DNA of 25,792 bases from a virus: positions 1 to 25,792 of IMG/VR virus record IMGVR_UViG_3300030430_000597; one strand, 5' to 3'. This document shows positions 1-8,450 of this stretch, piece by piece (position 1 is the stretch's first letter; every line of letters starts with the position of its first letter). The notes beneath the pieces were generated by a model. It was given only the letters and a program-made list of their open reading frames with translations, did no database searches and was not told the origin of the DNA. A program made the translations under genes and the position numbers.

Positions 1-1
1 C

Positions 2-1279
2 TGGAGGGTCACGAAAACTACGCTACGATTAGGTAGTAGAATAGTTGGTAAATGCATGATGGGTTCAACATCAAACGCATTAGATAAAGGTGGTGAAAAC
101 TTTAAAAAATTATACTATAACTCAGATGTTACTAAAAGAAACCGCAATGGACAGACTCGCTCAGGATTATATAGTTTGTTCATACCTATGGAATGGAACT
201 ACGAAGGATACATTGATTCTTATGGATTACCTGTATTCCAAAATCCAACAGAAAAAATTTATGGACCATATGGTGACAGAATTAGAGACGGAGTAATAGA
301 TTATTGGAACAATGAAGTTGATGGATTAAAAGATGATCAAGACGCTTTAAATGAGTTTTATAGACAGTTTCCACGTACAGAGCAACATGCTTTTAGAGAT
401 GAAACAAAACAAAGTTTATTTAATTTAACAAAAATATACGAACAAATAGATTACAACGAAGAAGTTAAAATGTCTGGACTTGTAACTCAAGGTAGTTTTC
501 AATGGCGTAATGGCGTAAAAGATACAACAGTAGAATTTATGCCAAATAATAACGGTAGATTTAAAATAAGCTGGATACCAGATACTAATCTACAAAATAG
601 AGTATTAATTAAAAATGGTGTTAAACATCCTGGTAACGAACATATAGGTGCTTTTGGCTGTGATAGTTACGATATATCAGGTACTGTTGATAGATTAGGT
701 TCTAACGGCGCTTTACATGGTGTTACTAAATTTAGTATGGAAAACGCGCCGCCTAATAGAATATTTTTAGAATATGTAGCAAGGCCGCAAACTGCTGAAA
801 TATTTTTTGAAGACGTGTTAATGGCATTAGTATTTTATGGTATGCCAATATTATGTGAAAATAATAAACCAAGACTTTTATATTATTTAAAACGTCGAGG
901 GTATAGAGGTTATTCAATGAATAGACCTGATAAAGTTTGGAATAAATTATCTGTTGCAGAAAAAGAAATAGGTGGTATACCAAACTCAAGTGAAGATATT
1001 AAGCAAGCTCATGCTGCAGCTATAGAAAGCTATATAGAAAATTATGTAGGACAATTAGGTGATAACTATGGTGATATGTTTTTTAATAGAACATTAGAAG
1101 ACTGGGCTAAATTTGATATAAACAATAGAACTAAGTTTGATGCTTCAATAAGTTCTGGTTTAGCTCTTATGGCTTGCAATAAAAATTTATATAAACCAAT
1201 ACAAGAAAGAACAATAAAATCAATAAGCCTTGGAATTAAGAAATATAATAACAAAGGTGTTAGATCACAAATAATATAA
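2..1279 (+). CDS. terL: Terminase large subunit, C-terminal part (5' end outside window)
   Basis: This is the DNA-packaging motor/nuclease of the phage head, cut by the window edge. The frame stays open to the first complete codon at base 2, so the ATG at 56 is an internal methionine. The Walker A and B motifs are missing because they lie upstream. Visible parts are the GSTSN coupling motif just after base 56, followed by KGGENF and an SGLYSLFIP…EGYIDSYG stretch that I recall from terminases of crAss-like and marine phages. The RNase H-like nuclease follows: GAFGCDSYD (candidate catalytic Asp codon at 662-664), then ILCENNKPRLL with an acidic residue, and KFDASISSGLALMA near the C-terminus with the last candidate Asp. 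The portal gene starts two bases after the stop. Family assignment is by motif and position; sure of the terminase call, less sure which acidic residues bind metal. Confidence 0.93.
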   Translation, partial: WRVTKTTLRLGSRIVGKCMMGSTSNALDKGGENFKKLYYNSDVTKRNRNGQTRSGLYSLFIPMEWNYEGYIDSYGLPVFQNPTEKIYGPYGDRIRDGVIDYWNNEVDGLKDDQDALNEFYRQFPRTEQHAFRDETKQSLFNLTKIYEQIDYNEEVKMSGLVTQGSFQWRNGVKDTTVEFMPNNNGRFKISWIPDTNLQNRVLIKNGVKHPGNEHIGAFGCDSYDISGTVDRLGSNGALHGVTKFSMENAPPNRIFLEYVARPQTAEIFFEDVLMALVFYGMPILCENNKPRLLYYLKRRGYRGYSMNRPDKVWNKLSVAEKEIGGIPNSSEDIKQAHAAAIESYIENYVGQLGDNYGDMFFNRTLEDWAKFDINNRTKFDASISSGLALMACNKNLYKPIQERTIKSISLGIKKYNNKGVRSQII

Positions 1280-1281
1280 TA

Positions 1282-3690
1282 ATGATTAACAAAGCTATTA
1301 AAACCGCTTTCCCTAGCCAAGCTGTTAGTGATGCAGAAAAAATGTCGCAAGAATATGGATCTAAAGTCGGTAAGGCTATAGAGCATGAGTGGTTTAACAA
1401 CAGTGGCGCTTATAGTAGATATGGAAAAGCTAGAGAGTCTTTTCATGGTTTAAGATTATATGCTAGAGGTGAACAATCAATACAAAAATATAAAGATGAG
1501 TTATCAATAAATGGTGATTTATCATATTTAAATTTAGACTGGAAGCCAGTGCCTATCATACCAAAGTTTGTAGATATACTTGTAAATGGTATGGCTGATA
1601 GAGCCTATGATATAAAAGCATATTCTCAAGATCCTTTTTCAATGAAGAAAAGAACTGATTATATTGAAGGTATGATTAGCGATATGATGGGTAGAGATAT
1701 TAAAAATCAAATTAAAACAGAGTTTAATATTGATACATTTAATAATGATGAGTCAGAAATACCTGAGTCAGAAGAAGAGTTAAATCTACATATGCAGCTT
1801 AGTTACAAACAAAGTATTGAAATAGCAGAAGAAGAAGCTATTAACAGCATATTTGATAAAAACAAATACGATTTAATTAGAGACAGATTTAATTATGATT
1901 TAGCTGTTATAGGTATTGGTGCTGTTAAAAGTTCTTTTAATAAAGCTGAAGGAATAAAAGTAGAGTATGTAGATCCAGCGGATATTGTTTATTCACCTAC
2001 TGAATCACCATATTTTGATGATATATATTATATTGGTGAAGTAAAAGATATATATGTAAACGAGCTTAAAAAACAGTTTCCAGAATTAACTGATGAAGAG
2101 CTAGATGAGTATAGAGGTTATTATGGTTCATATAATACAAGTTCTAATTATAGAGATAAATCAGACGATAACAATGTTATAAGAGTTTTATATTTTGAGT
2201 ATAAAACTTATATGAATCAAGTATTTAAAATAAAAAACACACCAACTGGCGGTAAACGAGCTTTAGAAAAAAGTGACACGTTTAATCCACCAAGTAATGA
2301 AAGCTTTGAAAGAGTTGATAGAGCTATAGAAGTTATATATGAAGGCGTAAAAGTATTAGGTAGTGGAAATAAAATATTAAAATGGGAGCTGAAGAAAAAT
2401 ATGATGCGTCCAAAAGCTGACACTACTAAAGCAGTTATGAGTTATGCTGTAGTTGCGCCTAGAATATATCAAGGTAGAATAGAGTCATTAGTTAGCCGTA
2501 TTACAGGTTTTGCAGATATGATACAGTTAACTCATTTAAAACTACAACAAGTAATGGCTAAAATGGTACCAGATGGTGTTTATTTAGATGCTGATGCTTT
2601 AGCTGAAATAGATTTAGGTAATGGTACTAATTATAATCCGCAAGAAGCTTTAAACATGTATTTCCAAACTGGTAGTGTTATTGGTAGATCAATGACACAA
2701 GATGGTGATATGAATAGAGGTATAAGACCAGTTACTGAAATAAACTCAAGTGGTAAAAACGGTAAAATAGCTTCTTTAATACAAACGTATAATTATTATT
2801 TACAGATGATGCGTGATGTAACAGGATTAAATGAAGCAAGAGATGGTAGTATGCCTGATAGCAATGCTTTAGTTGGTTTACAAAAACTAGCAGCTGCTAA
2901 TAGTAATACAGCTACTAGACACGTATTAAGCTCTAGTTTATATTTAACTTTATCAATGGCTGAGTGTATATCAATGAGAGTATCTGATGTTATAGAGTAC
3001 TCACCAACTAGAGAGTCATTTATAAAATCATTAGGTAAGTTTAATGTATCTACATTAGAAGAAATGGCTAATCTACATTTACATGATTTTGGTATATTCT
3101 TAGAACTAGCGCCTGATGAAGAAGAAAAACAAAGACTTGAAAACAATATACAAGTTGCTTTACAAAGTCAACAAATAAATTTAGATGATGCTATTGATAT
3201 ACGTGAAGTTAAAAATTTAAAGCTAGCTAATCAATTATTAAAAATAAGGAGAGTTAAAAAACAAGTTGACGATCAAGCATTTAAAGAAAGAAACATAAGA
3301 GTACAAGCTGAAGCTAATGCTGCTGCATCAGAAAGATCAGCTGCTGCTGAAATGCAAAAACAACAAGCTTTAACTCAATCAAAAGTACAAATAGAACAAT
3401 CAAAGTCTCAGTTTGAAATACAAAAAATGGAAAGAGAAGCTGCTATTAAAAAAGAGTTAATGGAGCTAGAGTTTCAAATGAATTTAAGATTAAGACAAGC
3501 AGAAGTTCAAAGCATAAAAGAAAGAGACAAACAAAAAGAAGATCGTAAAGACGAAAGAACTAAGATACAAGCAACTCAACAAAGCGAGTTAATTGATCAA
3601 AGAAAAAAAGATACAGGACCTAAAAGTTTTGAATCAGCTGGATTTGATAACTTAGACGGTTTTGGCCTAGAACAATTTGAACCTAGGTAA
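1282..3690 (+). CDS. Portal protein
   Basis: An 802-residue protein directly after the terminase and before the scaffold and capsid genes, which is the portal position. Portals form a dodecameric ring at one capsid vertex, through which DNA is packaged and released. The N-terminal third contains FHGLRLYARGEQS and YLNLDWKPVPIIPKFVDILV, a segment I recall from portals of crAss-like and marine podoviruses. The middle (about residues 200-560) is mixed alpha/beta. Residues about 640-785 form a long, charged, Ala/Gln/Lys/Glu-rich coiled coil, comparable to the C-terminal barrel that extends into the head in P22-type portals, and the length also fits large podovirus portals rather than the 450-550 residues of siphovirus ones. 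It ends with a Gly/Phe-rich tail. The start at 1282 follows the terminase stop by two bases with no Shine-Dalgarno sequence. Confidence 0.88.
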   Translation: MINKAIKTAFPSQAVSDAEKMSQEYGSKVGKAIEHEWFNNSGAYSRYGKARESFHGLRLYARGEQSIQKYKDELSINGDLSYLNLDWKPVPIIPKFVDILVNGMADRAYDIKAYSQDPFSMKKRTDYIEGMISDMMGRDIKNQIKTEFNIDTFNNDESEIPESEEELNLHMQLSYKQSIEIAEEEAINSIFDKNKYDLIRDRFNYDLAVIGIGAVKSSFNKAEGIKVEYVDPADIVYSPTESPYFDDIYYIGEVKDIYVNELKKQFPELTDEELDEYRGYYGSYNTSSNYRDKSDDNNVIRVLYFEYKTYMNQVFKIKNTPTGGKRALEKSDTFNPPSNESFERVDRAIEVIYEGVKVLGSGNKILKWELKKNMMRPKADTTKAVMSYAVVAPRIYQGRIESLVSRITGFADMIQLTHLKLQQVMAKMVPDGVYLDADALAEIDLGNGTNYNPQEALNMYFQTGSVIGRSMTQDGDMNRGIRPVTEINSSGKNGKIASLIQTYNYYLQMMRDVTGLNEARDGSMPDSNALVGLQKLAAANSNTATRHVLSSSLYLTLSMAECISMRVSDVIEYSPTRESFIKSLGKFNVSTLEEMANLHLHDFGIFLELAPDEEEKQRLENNIQVALQSQQINLDDAIDIREVKNLKLANQLLKIRRVKKQVDDQAFKERNIRVQAEANAAASERSAAAEMQKQQALTQSKVQIEQSKSQFEIQKMEREAAIKKELMELEFQMNLRLRQAEVQSIKERDKQKEDRKDERTKIQATQQSELIDQRKKDTGPKSFESAGFDNLDGFGLEQFEPR

Positions 3691-3715
3691 TTTACTAATT
3701 ATATAATATTATATC

Positions 3716-4951
3716 ATGGAAAACACTGAAAAACAAGAAGATGTTATTCAAGAGGTAGAAACAAAACAAGAACCTGTTGAACAACAAGTTGAAACTGTTA
3801 AAGAAGAAATATCTTATAAAGAAATTTCAAAAGACGGTAACGTAAAATTAGATTTAGGAAAATTAAAACAATTTCAAGAAAATGAGTCCACTGAAGAGCA
3901 AAGCACAGATGAGGTATCTGTTCGCGACGAATCCAACACTAGCGAAGAAGTTTCTGAAGAAAACAAAGAAGAGCAAGTTGAAGAAATTACCGAGCAGAGT
4001 GAGACGCAAGAAGAAGTAGTTTTAGAAGAAGTTACTGCAGAAGAAATAGCTGAAACTGAAAAAGTTGAAGCACAAACAATAATTGAAGACCCAGTAATTG
4101 AAGAACAACAAGTTGAGCCACAAGTTCAAGTACCAGAAAACTTACAAGATTTAGTTAAGTTTATGGAAGAAACAGGTGGAAGTTTAGAAGATTATGTTAG
4201 ATTAAATGCTGATTATTCAAATATTGATAACAATACTTTATTATTAGAGTATTATAAAACGACTAAACCACATTTAAATATGGAAGAAATAAACTTCTTA
4301 ATTGAAGATAACTTTCAATTTGATGAGGAAATTGATGAGCCAAGAGATATTAAAAAGAAAAAATTGGCTTTCAAAGAAGAAATTGCAAGAGCTAAAAAGC
4401 ATCTTACTGGTTTAAAAGATCAATACTATAAAGAAGTCAAGTTGGGTTCTAAATTGACTGCAGATCAACAAGAAGCTATTAGTTTTTACAATAAATATAA
4501 CCAAGAGCAACAAGCTTTAAGTAAGTCACAAAAAGCTAGTGCAGATCACTTTAAAAAAGTAACCGACAATGTTTTTAACCAAAATTTCAAAGGTTTTGAT
4601 TTTAACGTAGGCGAAAAGACGTATAGGTTTAAAGTTAATGATGTGCAAAATACTAGACAGTATCAAAGTGATATTTTAAATTTCGTATCGGAGTACGTTG
4701 ACGAAAATAATATGATGAAAGATGCTAAGGGTTACCACAAAGCTTTATATGCTGCTAAAAACATAGATAAAATTGTTAAGCATTTTTACGATCAAGGCAA
4801 AGCTGATGCTATAAAGGAAACTACAATGAAAGCTAAAAACATTGATATGTCTCCAAGATCAGTTGCACCTGTTGTAGATGCTGGTGGTTTTAAAGTAAAA
4901 GTTTTAAGCGGCGATGATAGTTCTAGGTTGAAATTTAAAATTAGAAAATAA
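3716..4951 (+). CDS. Putative capsid scaffolding protein
   Basis: A 411-residue protein between portal and major capsid protein. About the first 150 residues are extremely rich in Glu, Gln, Val and Thr and look disordered. A helical, coiled-coil-prone middle follows (about 205-290, including a KKKKLAFKEEIARAKKHL stretch). The C-terminus is basic (…SSRLKFKIRK). An acidic, extended N-terminus, a helical core and a basic tail that can dock on the capsid protein are the usual make-up of tailed-phage scaffolds, and the gene order agrees. No protease motif is seen, so scaffold removal by cleavage within this protein is not suggested. I recognise no specific family; the call rests on composition and position. 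An internal virion protein is the alternative. Confidence 0.7.
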   Translation: MENTEKQEDVIQEVETKQEPVEQQVETVKEEISYKEISKDGNVKLDLGKLKQFQENESTEEQSTDEVSVRDESNTSEEVSEENKEEQVEEITEQSETQEEVVLEEVTAEEIAETEKVEAQTIIEDPVIEEQQVEPQVQVPENLQDLVKFMEETGGSLEDYVRLNADYSNIDNNTLLLEYYKTTKPHLNMEEINFLIEDNFQFDEEIDEPRDIKKKKLAFKEEIARAKKHLTGLKDQYYKEVKLGSKLTADQQEAISFYNKYNQEQQALSKSQKASADHFKKVTDNVFNQNFKGFDFNVGEKTYRFKVNDVQNTRQYQSDILNFVSEYVDENNMMKDAKGYHKALYAAKNIDKIVKHFYDQGKADAIKETTMKAKNIDMSPRSVAPVVDAGGFKVKVLSGDDSSRLKFKIRK

Positions 4952-4971
4952 CAACTTAAAATTTAAACAAA

Positions 4972-6405
4972 ATGGGATTTAATACGTCTTTAGGTTTAGG
5001 TGGATCATTTTCACTAAAACCAATGCCTACTCCTACAGTTAGCGACACTAACTATATTGATTTTACTAGTTCTACTACTGCAGGCTGGGCACAACAATAT
5101 CTACCAGAGTTGTATGAGCAAGAAGTTGAAAGATACGGAAACCGTACAATTAGTGGATTTTTACAAATGGTAGGTGCTGAAATGCCTATGAGTTCTGATC
5201 AAGTTATTTGGTCTGAGCAAAATAGACTTCACATCGCTTACAAAAACGGATCAGGTAATGATTCAGTAGTATTAGCTACTGGAACAGGTGTAGTAACTTT
5301 AGGTTCTAACTATACAAACGCTGTAAGAGTTGGAAACACTGTTATTATTACTGATAATGCTACTGGACTTAAAACTTTAAAGTGTTACGTATCTGCTGTG
5401 TCAGGTCAAACTTTTACAGTTAAAAGTTACAAGCAATCAGCATTAACAACTGTCGTGTCTGATGGTGGTGCTATCAATGTATTTGTATATGGTTCTGAAT
5501 TTGCTAAAGGTACTGCGTCTATGTCAGGTGAACTTAAGCCTCAGTTCCAACAGTATAACAACAGACCAATTATTATTAAAGATCACTTTAAAATCTTTGG
5601 TTCTGATACTGCACAAATCGGATGGGTTGAAACTACTGATGAAGCTGGACAAGTAGGTTTTTCTTGGTACTTAAAAGCTGCTGGTGAAACTAGATTAAGA
5701 TTTGAAGATTATCTTGAAACTGCTATGCTAGAAGCTGAAGAAGTAGTATCTGGTAACTTAGATACTTCTGTATCTGATGCTGATGGTACTCCACAGTCTG
5801 GTATTAACGGTTCTGAAGGTTTCTTTGCTGCTGTAGAATCAAGAGGTAATGTATTTGAAGATTTAGCTACTTTAGCTGATTTTGATTTAGTACTTAAAAA
5901 CCTTGATAAGCAAGGTGCTATTGAAGAAAACATGTTATACATGAACAGATCATTAGCTCTTACTTTTGATGATATGATGGCTGGATTAAACGCTAACTAT
6001 AACACTGGTGCTTCTTTTGGAGTATTTGAAAACAGTGCTGATATGGCGTTAAACTTAGGTTTCACAGGACTAAGAAGAGGTTCTTATGACTTCTATAAGT
6101 CTGACTGGAAATATTTAAATGATGCTGCAGCAAGAGGTGGTTTCGGAGATATCTCTGGAGCTTTAATTCCTGCTGGTACTTCAAGTGTTTATGACCAACA
6201 ATTAGGTAAAAACATAAGAAGACCTTTCTTACACGTAAGATATAGAGCTTCACAAACTGATGACAGAAGAATGAAGTCTTGGGTCACTGGTTCTGTAGGT
6301 TCTGCTTCTTATATTGGAGATGACATCATGGAGGTACACTACTTATCTGAAAGATGTTTAATTGTTCAAGGTGCTAATAACTTTGTACTATTAAAAGAAT
6401 CATAG
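4972..6405 (+). CDS. Major capsid protein
   Basis: A 477-residue protein following the scaffold, likely an HK97-fold capsid subunit. The N-terminus (MGFNTSLGLGGSFSLKPMP) and the QQYLPELYEQEVERYGNRT segment near residues 43-61 resemble capsid proteins of crAss-like and marine podoviruses as I recall them. It uses noticeably more C-ending codons (AAC, TTC, GAC) than its neighbours, as expected for the most strongly made virion protein. The leader (taacaacttaaaatttaaacaaa) is A-rich and lacks a Shine-Dalgarno sequence. The stop is a tandem TAG TAG, the only TAG among the genes here, with TAA TAA four codons later in frame. A hairpin follows at 6417-6442. No decoration or Ig-like domain is obvious at either end. 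Confidence 0.88.
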   Translation: MGFNTSLGLGGSFSLKPMPTPTVSDTNYIDFTSSTTAGWAQQYLPELYEQEVERYGNRTISGFLQMVGAEMPMSSDQVIWSEQNRLHIAYKNGSGNDSVVLATGTGVVTLGSNYTNAVRVGNTVIITDNATGLKTLKCYVSAVSGQTFTVKSYKQSALTTVVSDGGAINVFVYGSEFAKGTASMSGELKPQFQQYNNRPIIIKDHFKIFGSDTAQIGWVETTDEAGQVGFSWYLKAAGETRLRFEDYLETAMLEAEEVVSGNLDTSVSDADGTPQSGINGSEGFFAAVESRGNVFEDLATLADFDLVLKNLDKQGAIEENMLYMNRSLALTFDDMMAGLNANYNTGASFGVFENSADMALNLGFTGLRRGSYDFYKSDWKYLNDAAARGGFGDISGALIPAGTSSVYDQQLGKNIRRPFLHVRYRASQTDDRRMKSWVTGSVGSASYIGDDIMEVHYLSERCLIVQGANNFVLLKES

Positions 6406-6416
6406 TAGATTAAATA

Positions 6417-6442
6417 ATAAGGCGGTGTAAAAGCCGCCTTAT
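6417..6442 (+). terminator. GC-rich hairpin after the major capsid gene
   Basis: A perfect 9-bp stem (ATAAGGCGG / CCGCCTTAT) closes an 8-base loop (TGTAAAAG), standing out in otherwise A/T-only sequence. It lies 11 bases after the capsid stop. No run of T follows, so it is either a weak or factor-aided terminator, or an RNA-stabilising 3' hairpin for the capsid message. Confidence 0.7.
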
Positions 6443-6482
6443 AAATAATAAACCAAAAACTATAAACTTAAAAAACAAAAAA
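6443..6482 (+). promoter_or_regulatory. A-rich translation leader, no Shine-Dalgarno
   Basis: The 40 bases before the ATG at 6483 are almost pure A with scattered T and C and end in a run of A. A-rich, Shine-Dalgarno-free leaders are typical of well-translated genes in Bacteroidota. A promoter may also lie here, since a hairpin precedes it, but I see no clear -33/-7 pair of the Bacteroidota type. Confidence 0.4.
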
Positions 6483-6812
6483 ATGGAAGAAAGATTTTTA
6501 ATTTTTATTGACGCTGCTGATGACGCTGCGATGTATCCAGTTTCAAAAATTCAGTCTATGACTGTAGCTTCTGATGCAACTATACTTATTAAGTTTGCAC
6601 CAGGTAGCCTTGGAGATGGACAAGCTGGTAGTGTTGATGTTGTTACTTTAACTGTAACATCTAATGAAGAGCTAAAAGTTTTCAAATCAATTGCTGATGC
6701 AATTAGTGGAAACAGTTTTAAAAGCAATGGATATGTAGTAATCGCTGATGATGTTAATTCATCTTACGTTGATTCTGATATCACTGCTTGTGCAATTGCG
6801 CTTGATGCGTAA
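6483..6812 (+). CDS. Small protein after capsid gene, likely virion-associated, function unknown
   Basis: A 109-residue acidic protein, predicted mostly beta (MEERFLIFIDAADDAAMYPVS; TILIKFAPGS; VVTLTVTSNEEL; GYVVIADDV). It ends in an Ala-rich hydrophobic tail. It sits alone between two hairpins with its own strong A-rich leader, so it is probably expressed separately and at a high level. Small beta proteins directly after the capsid gene are common in marine podoviruses as I remember them and are often structural (decoration, auxiliary capsid or head-tail joining), but I do not recognise a characterised family. No Cys, no signal peptide and no membrane helix. Confidence 0.72.
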   Translation: MEERFLIFIDAADDAAMYPVSKIQSMTVASDATILIKFAPGSLGDGQAGSVDVVTLTVTSNEELKVFKSIADAISGNSFKSNGYVVIADDVNSSYVDSDITACAIALDA

Positions 6813-6826
6813 TAGCAATACATATT

Positions 6827-6866
6827 AAACCAAAGGCGTCTTAATGGCGCCTTTAGGTTTATTTTT
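6827..6866 (+). terminator. Intrinsic terminator
   Basis: Two stacked stems, AAACC/GGTTT (6827-6831 with 6856-6860) and AAAGGCGTC/GGCGCCTTT (6832-6840 with 6846-6854, one T·G pair). They are separated by a single bulged A at 6855, close a TTAAT loop and are followed by ATTTTT. The stem plus U-tract is the classical form, and it lies just after the stop of the 109-residue gene. It may end most capsid-region messages and lower expression of downstream tail genes. Confidence 0.85.
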
Positions 6867-6888
6867 AACTATTTAATTATATTATATT

Positions 6889-7695
6889 ATGGCAAAAAAG
6901 AAAAAAGAAGTATTGGTAGAAGAGCCAGTACAAGTTAAGGCTCAAGAGCCTGTAGCTCCTAAATGGGAGATGAAAGACAGAAGTTATTATTTGCGAACTG
7001 ACGGTGAGCCTTTAACTTATGTTTTACAATCAAAGTCTACAAAAAAGAAACCATTACTATGGTGGGACGAAGAAAAAGGTTATAACAGAGAAATGCGTTA
7101 TGCTAGTAATCAAAGATCTATATTTGTAGACGAACAAGACAATACGGCTATATTAGACCATATTGTTTTTGAAAATGGTACTTTATTTGTACCAAAAAAT
7201 AATCAACCGCTTCAAAAATTATTATCATTATATCACCCTAAAAAAGATATAATATATGCAGAAACAGATACTGTTGCTGAAGCAAAAGAAGATTTAGTAA
7301 GTATTGAAGTTGAAATGCAAGCTTTAAATACAGCTGTTGAATTAGAAATAGATCAAGCAGAAGCTATATTAAGAGTTGAGCTTGGTTCTAGTGTTGATAA
7401 AATGAGTTCAGCTGAAATAAAAAGAGATGTGTTTATGTTTGCTAGAACAAACCCTGTTTTATTTTTAGAACTTGTAAAAGATGAAAATGTAATGCTTAGA
7501 AATTTAGCTATTAAAGCTAAAGAAATGGGTGTTATAGTTTTATCACAAGATCAAAGAAACTTTACTTGGGGTTCAACTGGTAGAAAATTAATGGAAGTAC
7601 CTTTTGATGAAAATCCATATAGCGCTTTTGCTTCATGGCTTAAAACTGATGAAGGTGTTGAAGTTTATAAATCAATACAAAAAAGAATAAACTAA
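6889..7695 (+). CDS. Conserved phage protein of unknown function, head-proximal
   Basis: A 268-residue soluble protein. The N-terminus is Lys-rich and then Glu/Val/Pro-rich (about residues 1-25) and looks disordered. A folded part follows with YYLRTDGEPLTYVL, PLLWWDEEKGYNREMRYASN and DHIVFENGTLFVP. A helical region around residues 120-190 follows, and the end is NPYSAFASWLKTDEGVEVYK. I recall proteins with this same pattern in many marine phages, including T4-like cyanophages, where they are listed without a function; being shared across tail types points to a head or assembly role rather than a tail role. The start follows a T/A-only leader after the terminator at 6827-6866. I do not assign an activity. 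Confidence 0.8.
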   Translation: MAKKKKEVLVEEPVQVKAQEPVAPKWEMKDRSYYLRTDGEPLTYVLQSKSTKKKPLLWWDEEKGYNREMRYASNQRSIFVDEQDNTAILDHIVFENGTLFVPKNNQPLQKLLSLYHPKKDIIYAETDTVAEAKEDLVSIEVEMQALNTAVELEIDQAEAILRVELGSSVDKMSSAEIKRDVFMFARTNPVLFLELVKDENVMLRNLAIKAKEMGVIVLSQDQRNFTWGSTGRKLMEVPFDENPYSAFASWLKTDEGVEVYKSIQKRIN

Positions 7696-7704
7696 CAACT
7701 AATG

Positions 7705-7733
7705 ATCACGGCCCTTTAATTAGGGCCTGTGAT
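7705..7733 (+). terminator. Hairpin before the first connector gene
   Basis: Arms ATCAC + GGCCCT (7705-7715) pair with AGGGCC + GTGAT (7722-7727, 7729-7733), with a single bulged T at 7728 and a TTAATT loop. No T-run follows. It lies 9 bases after one stop and 16 bases before the next ATG, so it may be a weak terminator, an RNA-processing site or a structure that tunes translation of the downstream gene. Confidence 0.6.
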
Positions 7734-7749
7734 TATAATAAAATATAAA

Positions 7750-8445
7750 ATGGCGATATCAGTAGATAATGTATACACTAAAGTATTATCAATACTTAAC
7801 AAAGAGTCTAGAGGTTTTTTAACGCCTGGAGAGTTTAATAAAATAGGTTCACAAGTACAACTTGATTTACTTGATAAAGCTTTTTATGACTATAACAGAG
7901 CTATATTTAGACAAACTGCAGGTAGAGGCGGGGTTGGATACGCTGATATACCAAAAAAAATACAAGATAAAATCGATCCTTTTTATGCTAGCTCTAGCAT
8001 AACATTAACTAGCGGTGTAGGAACTTTACCTACATTTTACAATATTATAAGTGTATCTACAGACAGTAGATTAACTGATATAGAAAGAATAAATAAATCT
8101 AAATTAAGCTTTTTATTATCTTCACCGTTAACCGCTCCATCAACATCTTTTCCAGTTTATTATATAACAGGTAGTACAATAACAGTTAATCCTACTAGTT
8201 TATCTAGTGTGCAAATGGATTATATATCTGTACCAAGCGATCCAATTTGGGCAAATACTGTAGATTCTACTACTGGTGCTTTAACTTTTGACAGTGCTAA
8301 CGCTGTTGATTTTACATTGCATCCATCGGAAGAAGTTGAATTAGTATTAGGTGTATTAAAATATGCTGGTGTTGTAATAAAAGATCCATCAGTATTACAA
8401 ATGGCTAGCCAAGAAGATAACATTAAAACACAACTTGAAAATTAA
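7750..8445 (+). CDS. Head-tail connector / ring protein
   Basis: A 231-residue protein starting MAISVDNVYTKVLSILNKES. I chose the ATG at 7750 over an upstream in-frame GTG at 7729, because that GTG lies inside the 3' arm of the hairpin at 7705-7733 and 7750 has the A-rich context of other starts here. Features are an N-terminal helical segment with RGFLTPGEFNKIGSQVQLDL, a beta-rich middle (TVNPTSLSSVQMDYISVP) and a C-terminal helix containing FTLHPSEEVELVLGVLKYAG. This layout matches connector/ring proteins that I recall from crAss-like and marine phages, which stack below the portal at the neck. Five bases separate its stop from the next start, in line with a shared message for neck proteins. 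Confidence 0.72.
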   Translation: MAISVDNVYTKVLSILNKESRGFLTPGEFNKIGSQVQLDLLDKAFYDYNRAIFRQTAGRGGVGYADIPKKIQDKIDPFYASSSITLTSGVGTLPTFYNIISVSTDSRLTDIERINKSKLSFLLSSPLTAPSTSFPVYYITGSTITVNPTSLSSVQMDYISVPSDPIWANTVDSTTGALTFDSANAVDFTLHPSEEVELVLGVLKYAGVVIKDPSVLQMASQEDNIKTQLEN

Positions 8446-8450
8446 TATAA

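Noticed and set aside
56-58. ATG at 56 as start of the terminase gene
   Set aside because: The frame is open to base 2 and the upstream residues continue a typical terminase segment; the ATPase motifs are missing, so the gene begins outside the window.
1066-1446. Antisense open frame of 126 codons across the terminase-portal junction
   Set aside because: It covers two real genes on the opposite strand and has a low-complexity hydrophobic composition typical of the reverse complement of AT-rich coding DNA; no leader or family features.
2796-3146. Antisense open frame of 116 codons inside the portal gene
   Set aside because: Shadow of the portal coding frame; Ser/Leu-rich, no recognisable domain or start context.
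3716-4140. Glu-rich repeats in the scaffold gene as a DNA repeat array
   Set aside because: GAA/GAG/CAA codons recur because of the acidic protein composition; there is no fixed unit length at the DNA level.
7729-7749. GTG at 7729 as start of the connector gene
   Set aside because: It lies within the 3' arm of a hairpin and would add a short Ile/Lys-rich lead-in; the ATG at 7750 has the usual A-rich context and gives a natural N-terminus.
7984-8001. Inverted repeat TATGCTAG-CT-CTAGCATA
   Set aside because: Lies inside the connector coding frame, has a two-base loop and encodes an ordinary Tyr-Ala-Ser-Ser-Ser-Ile run; not evidence of an operator or terminator.
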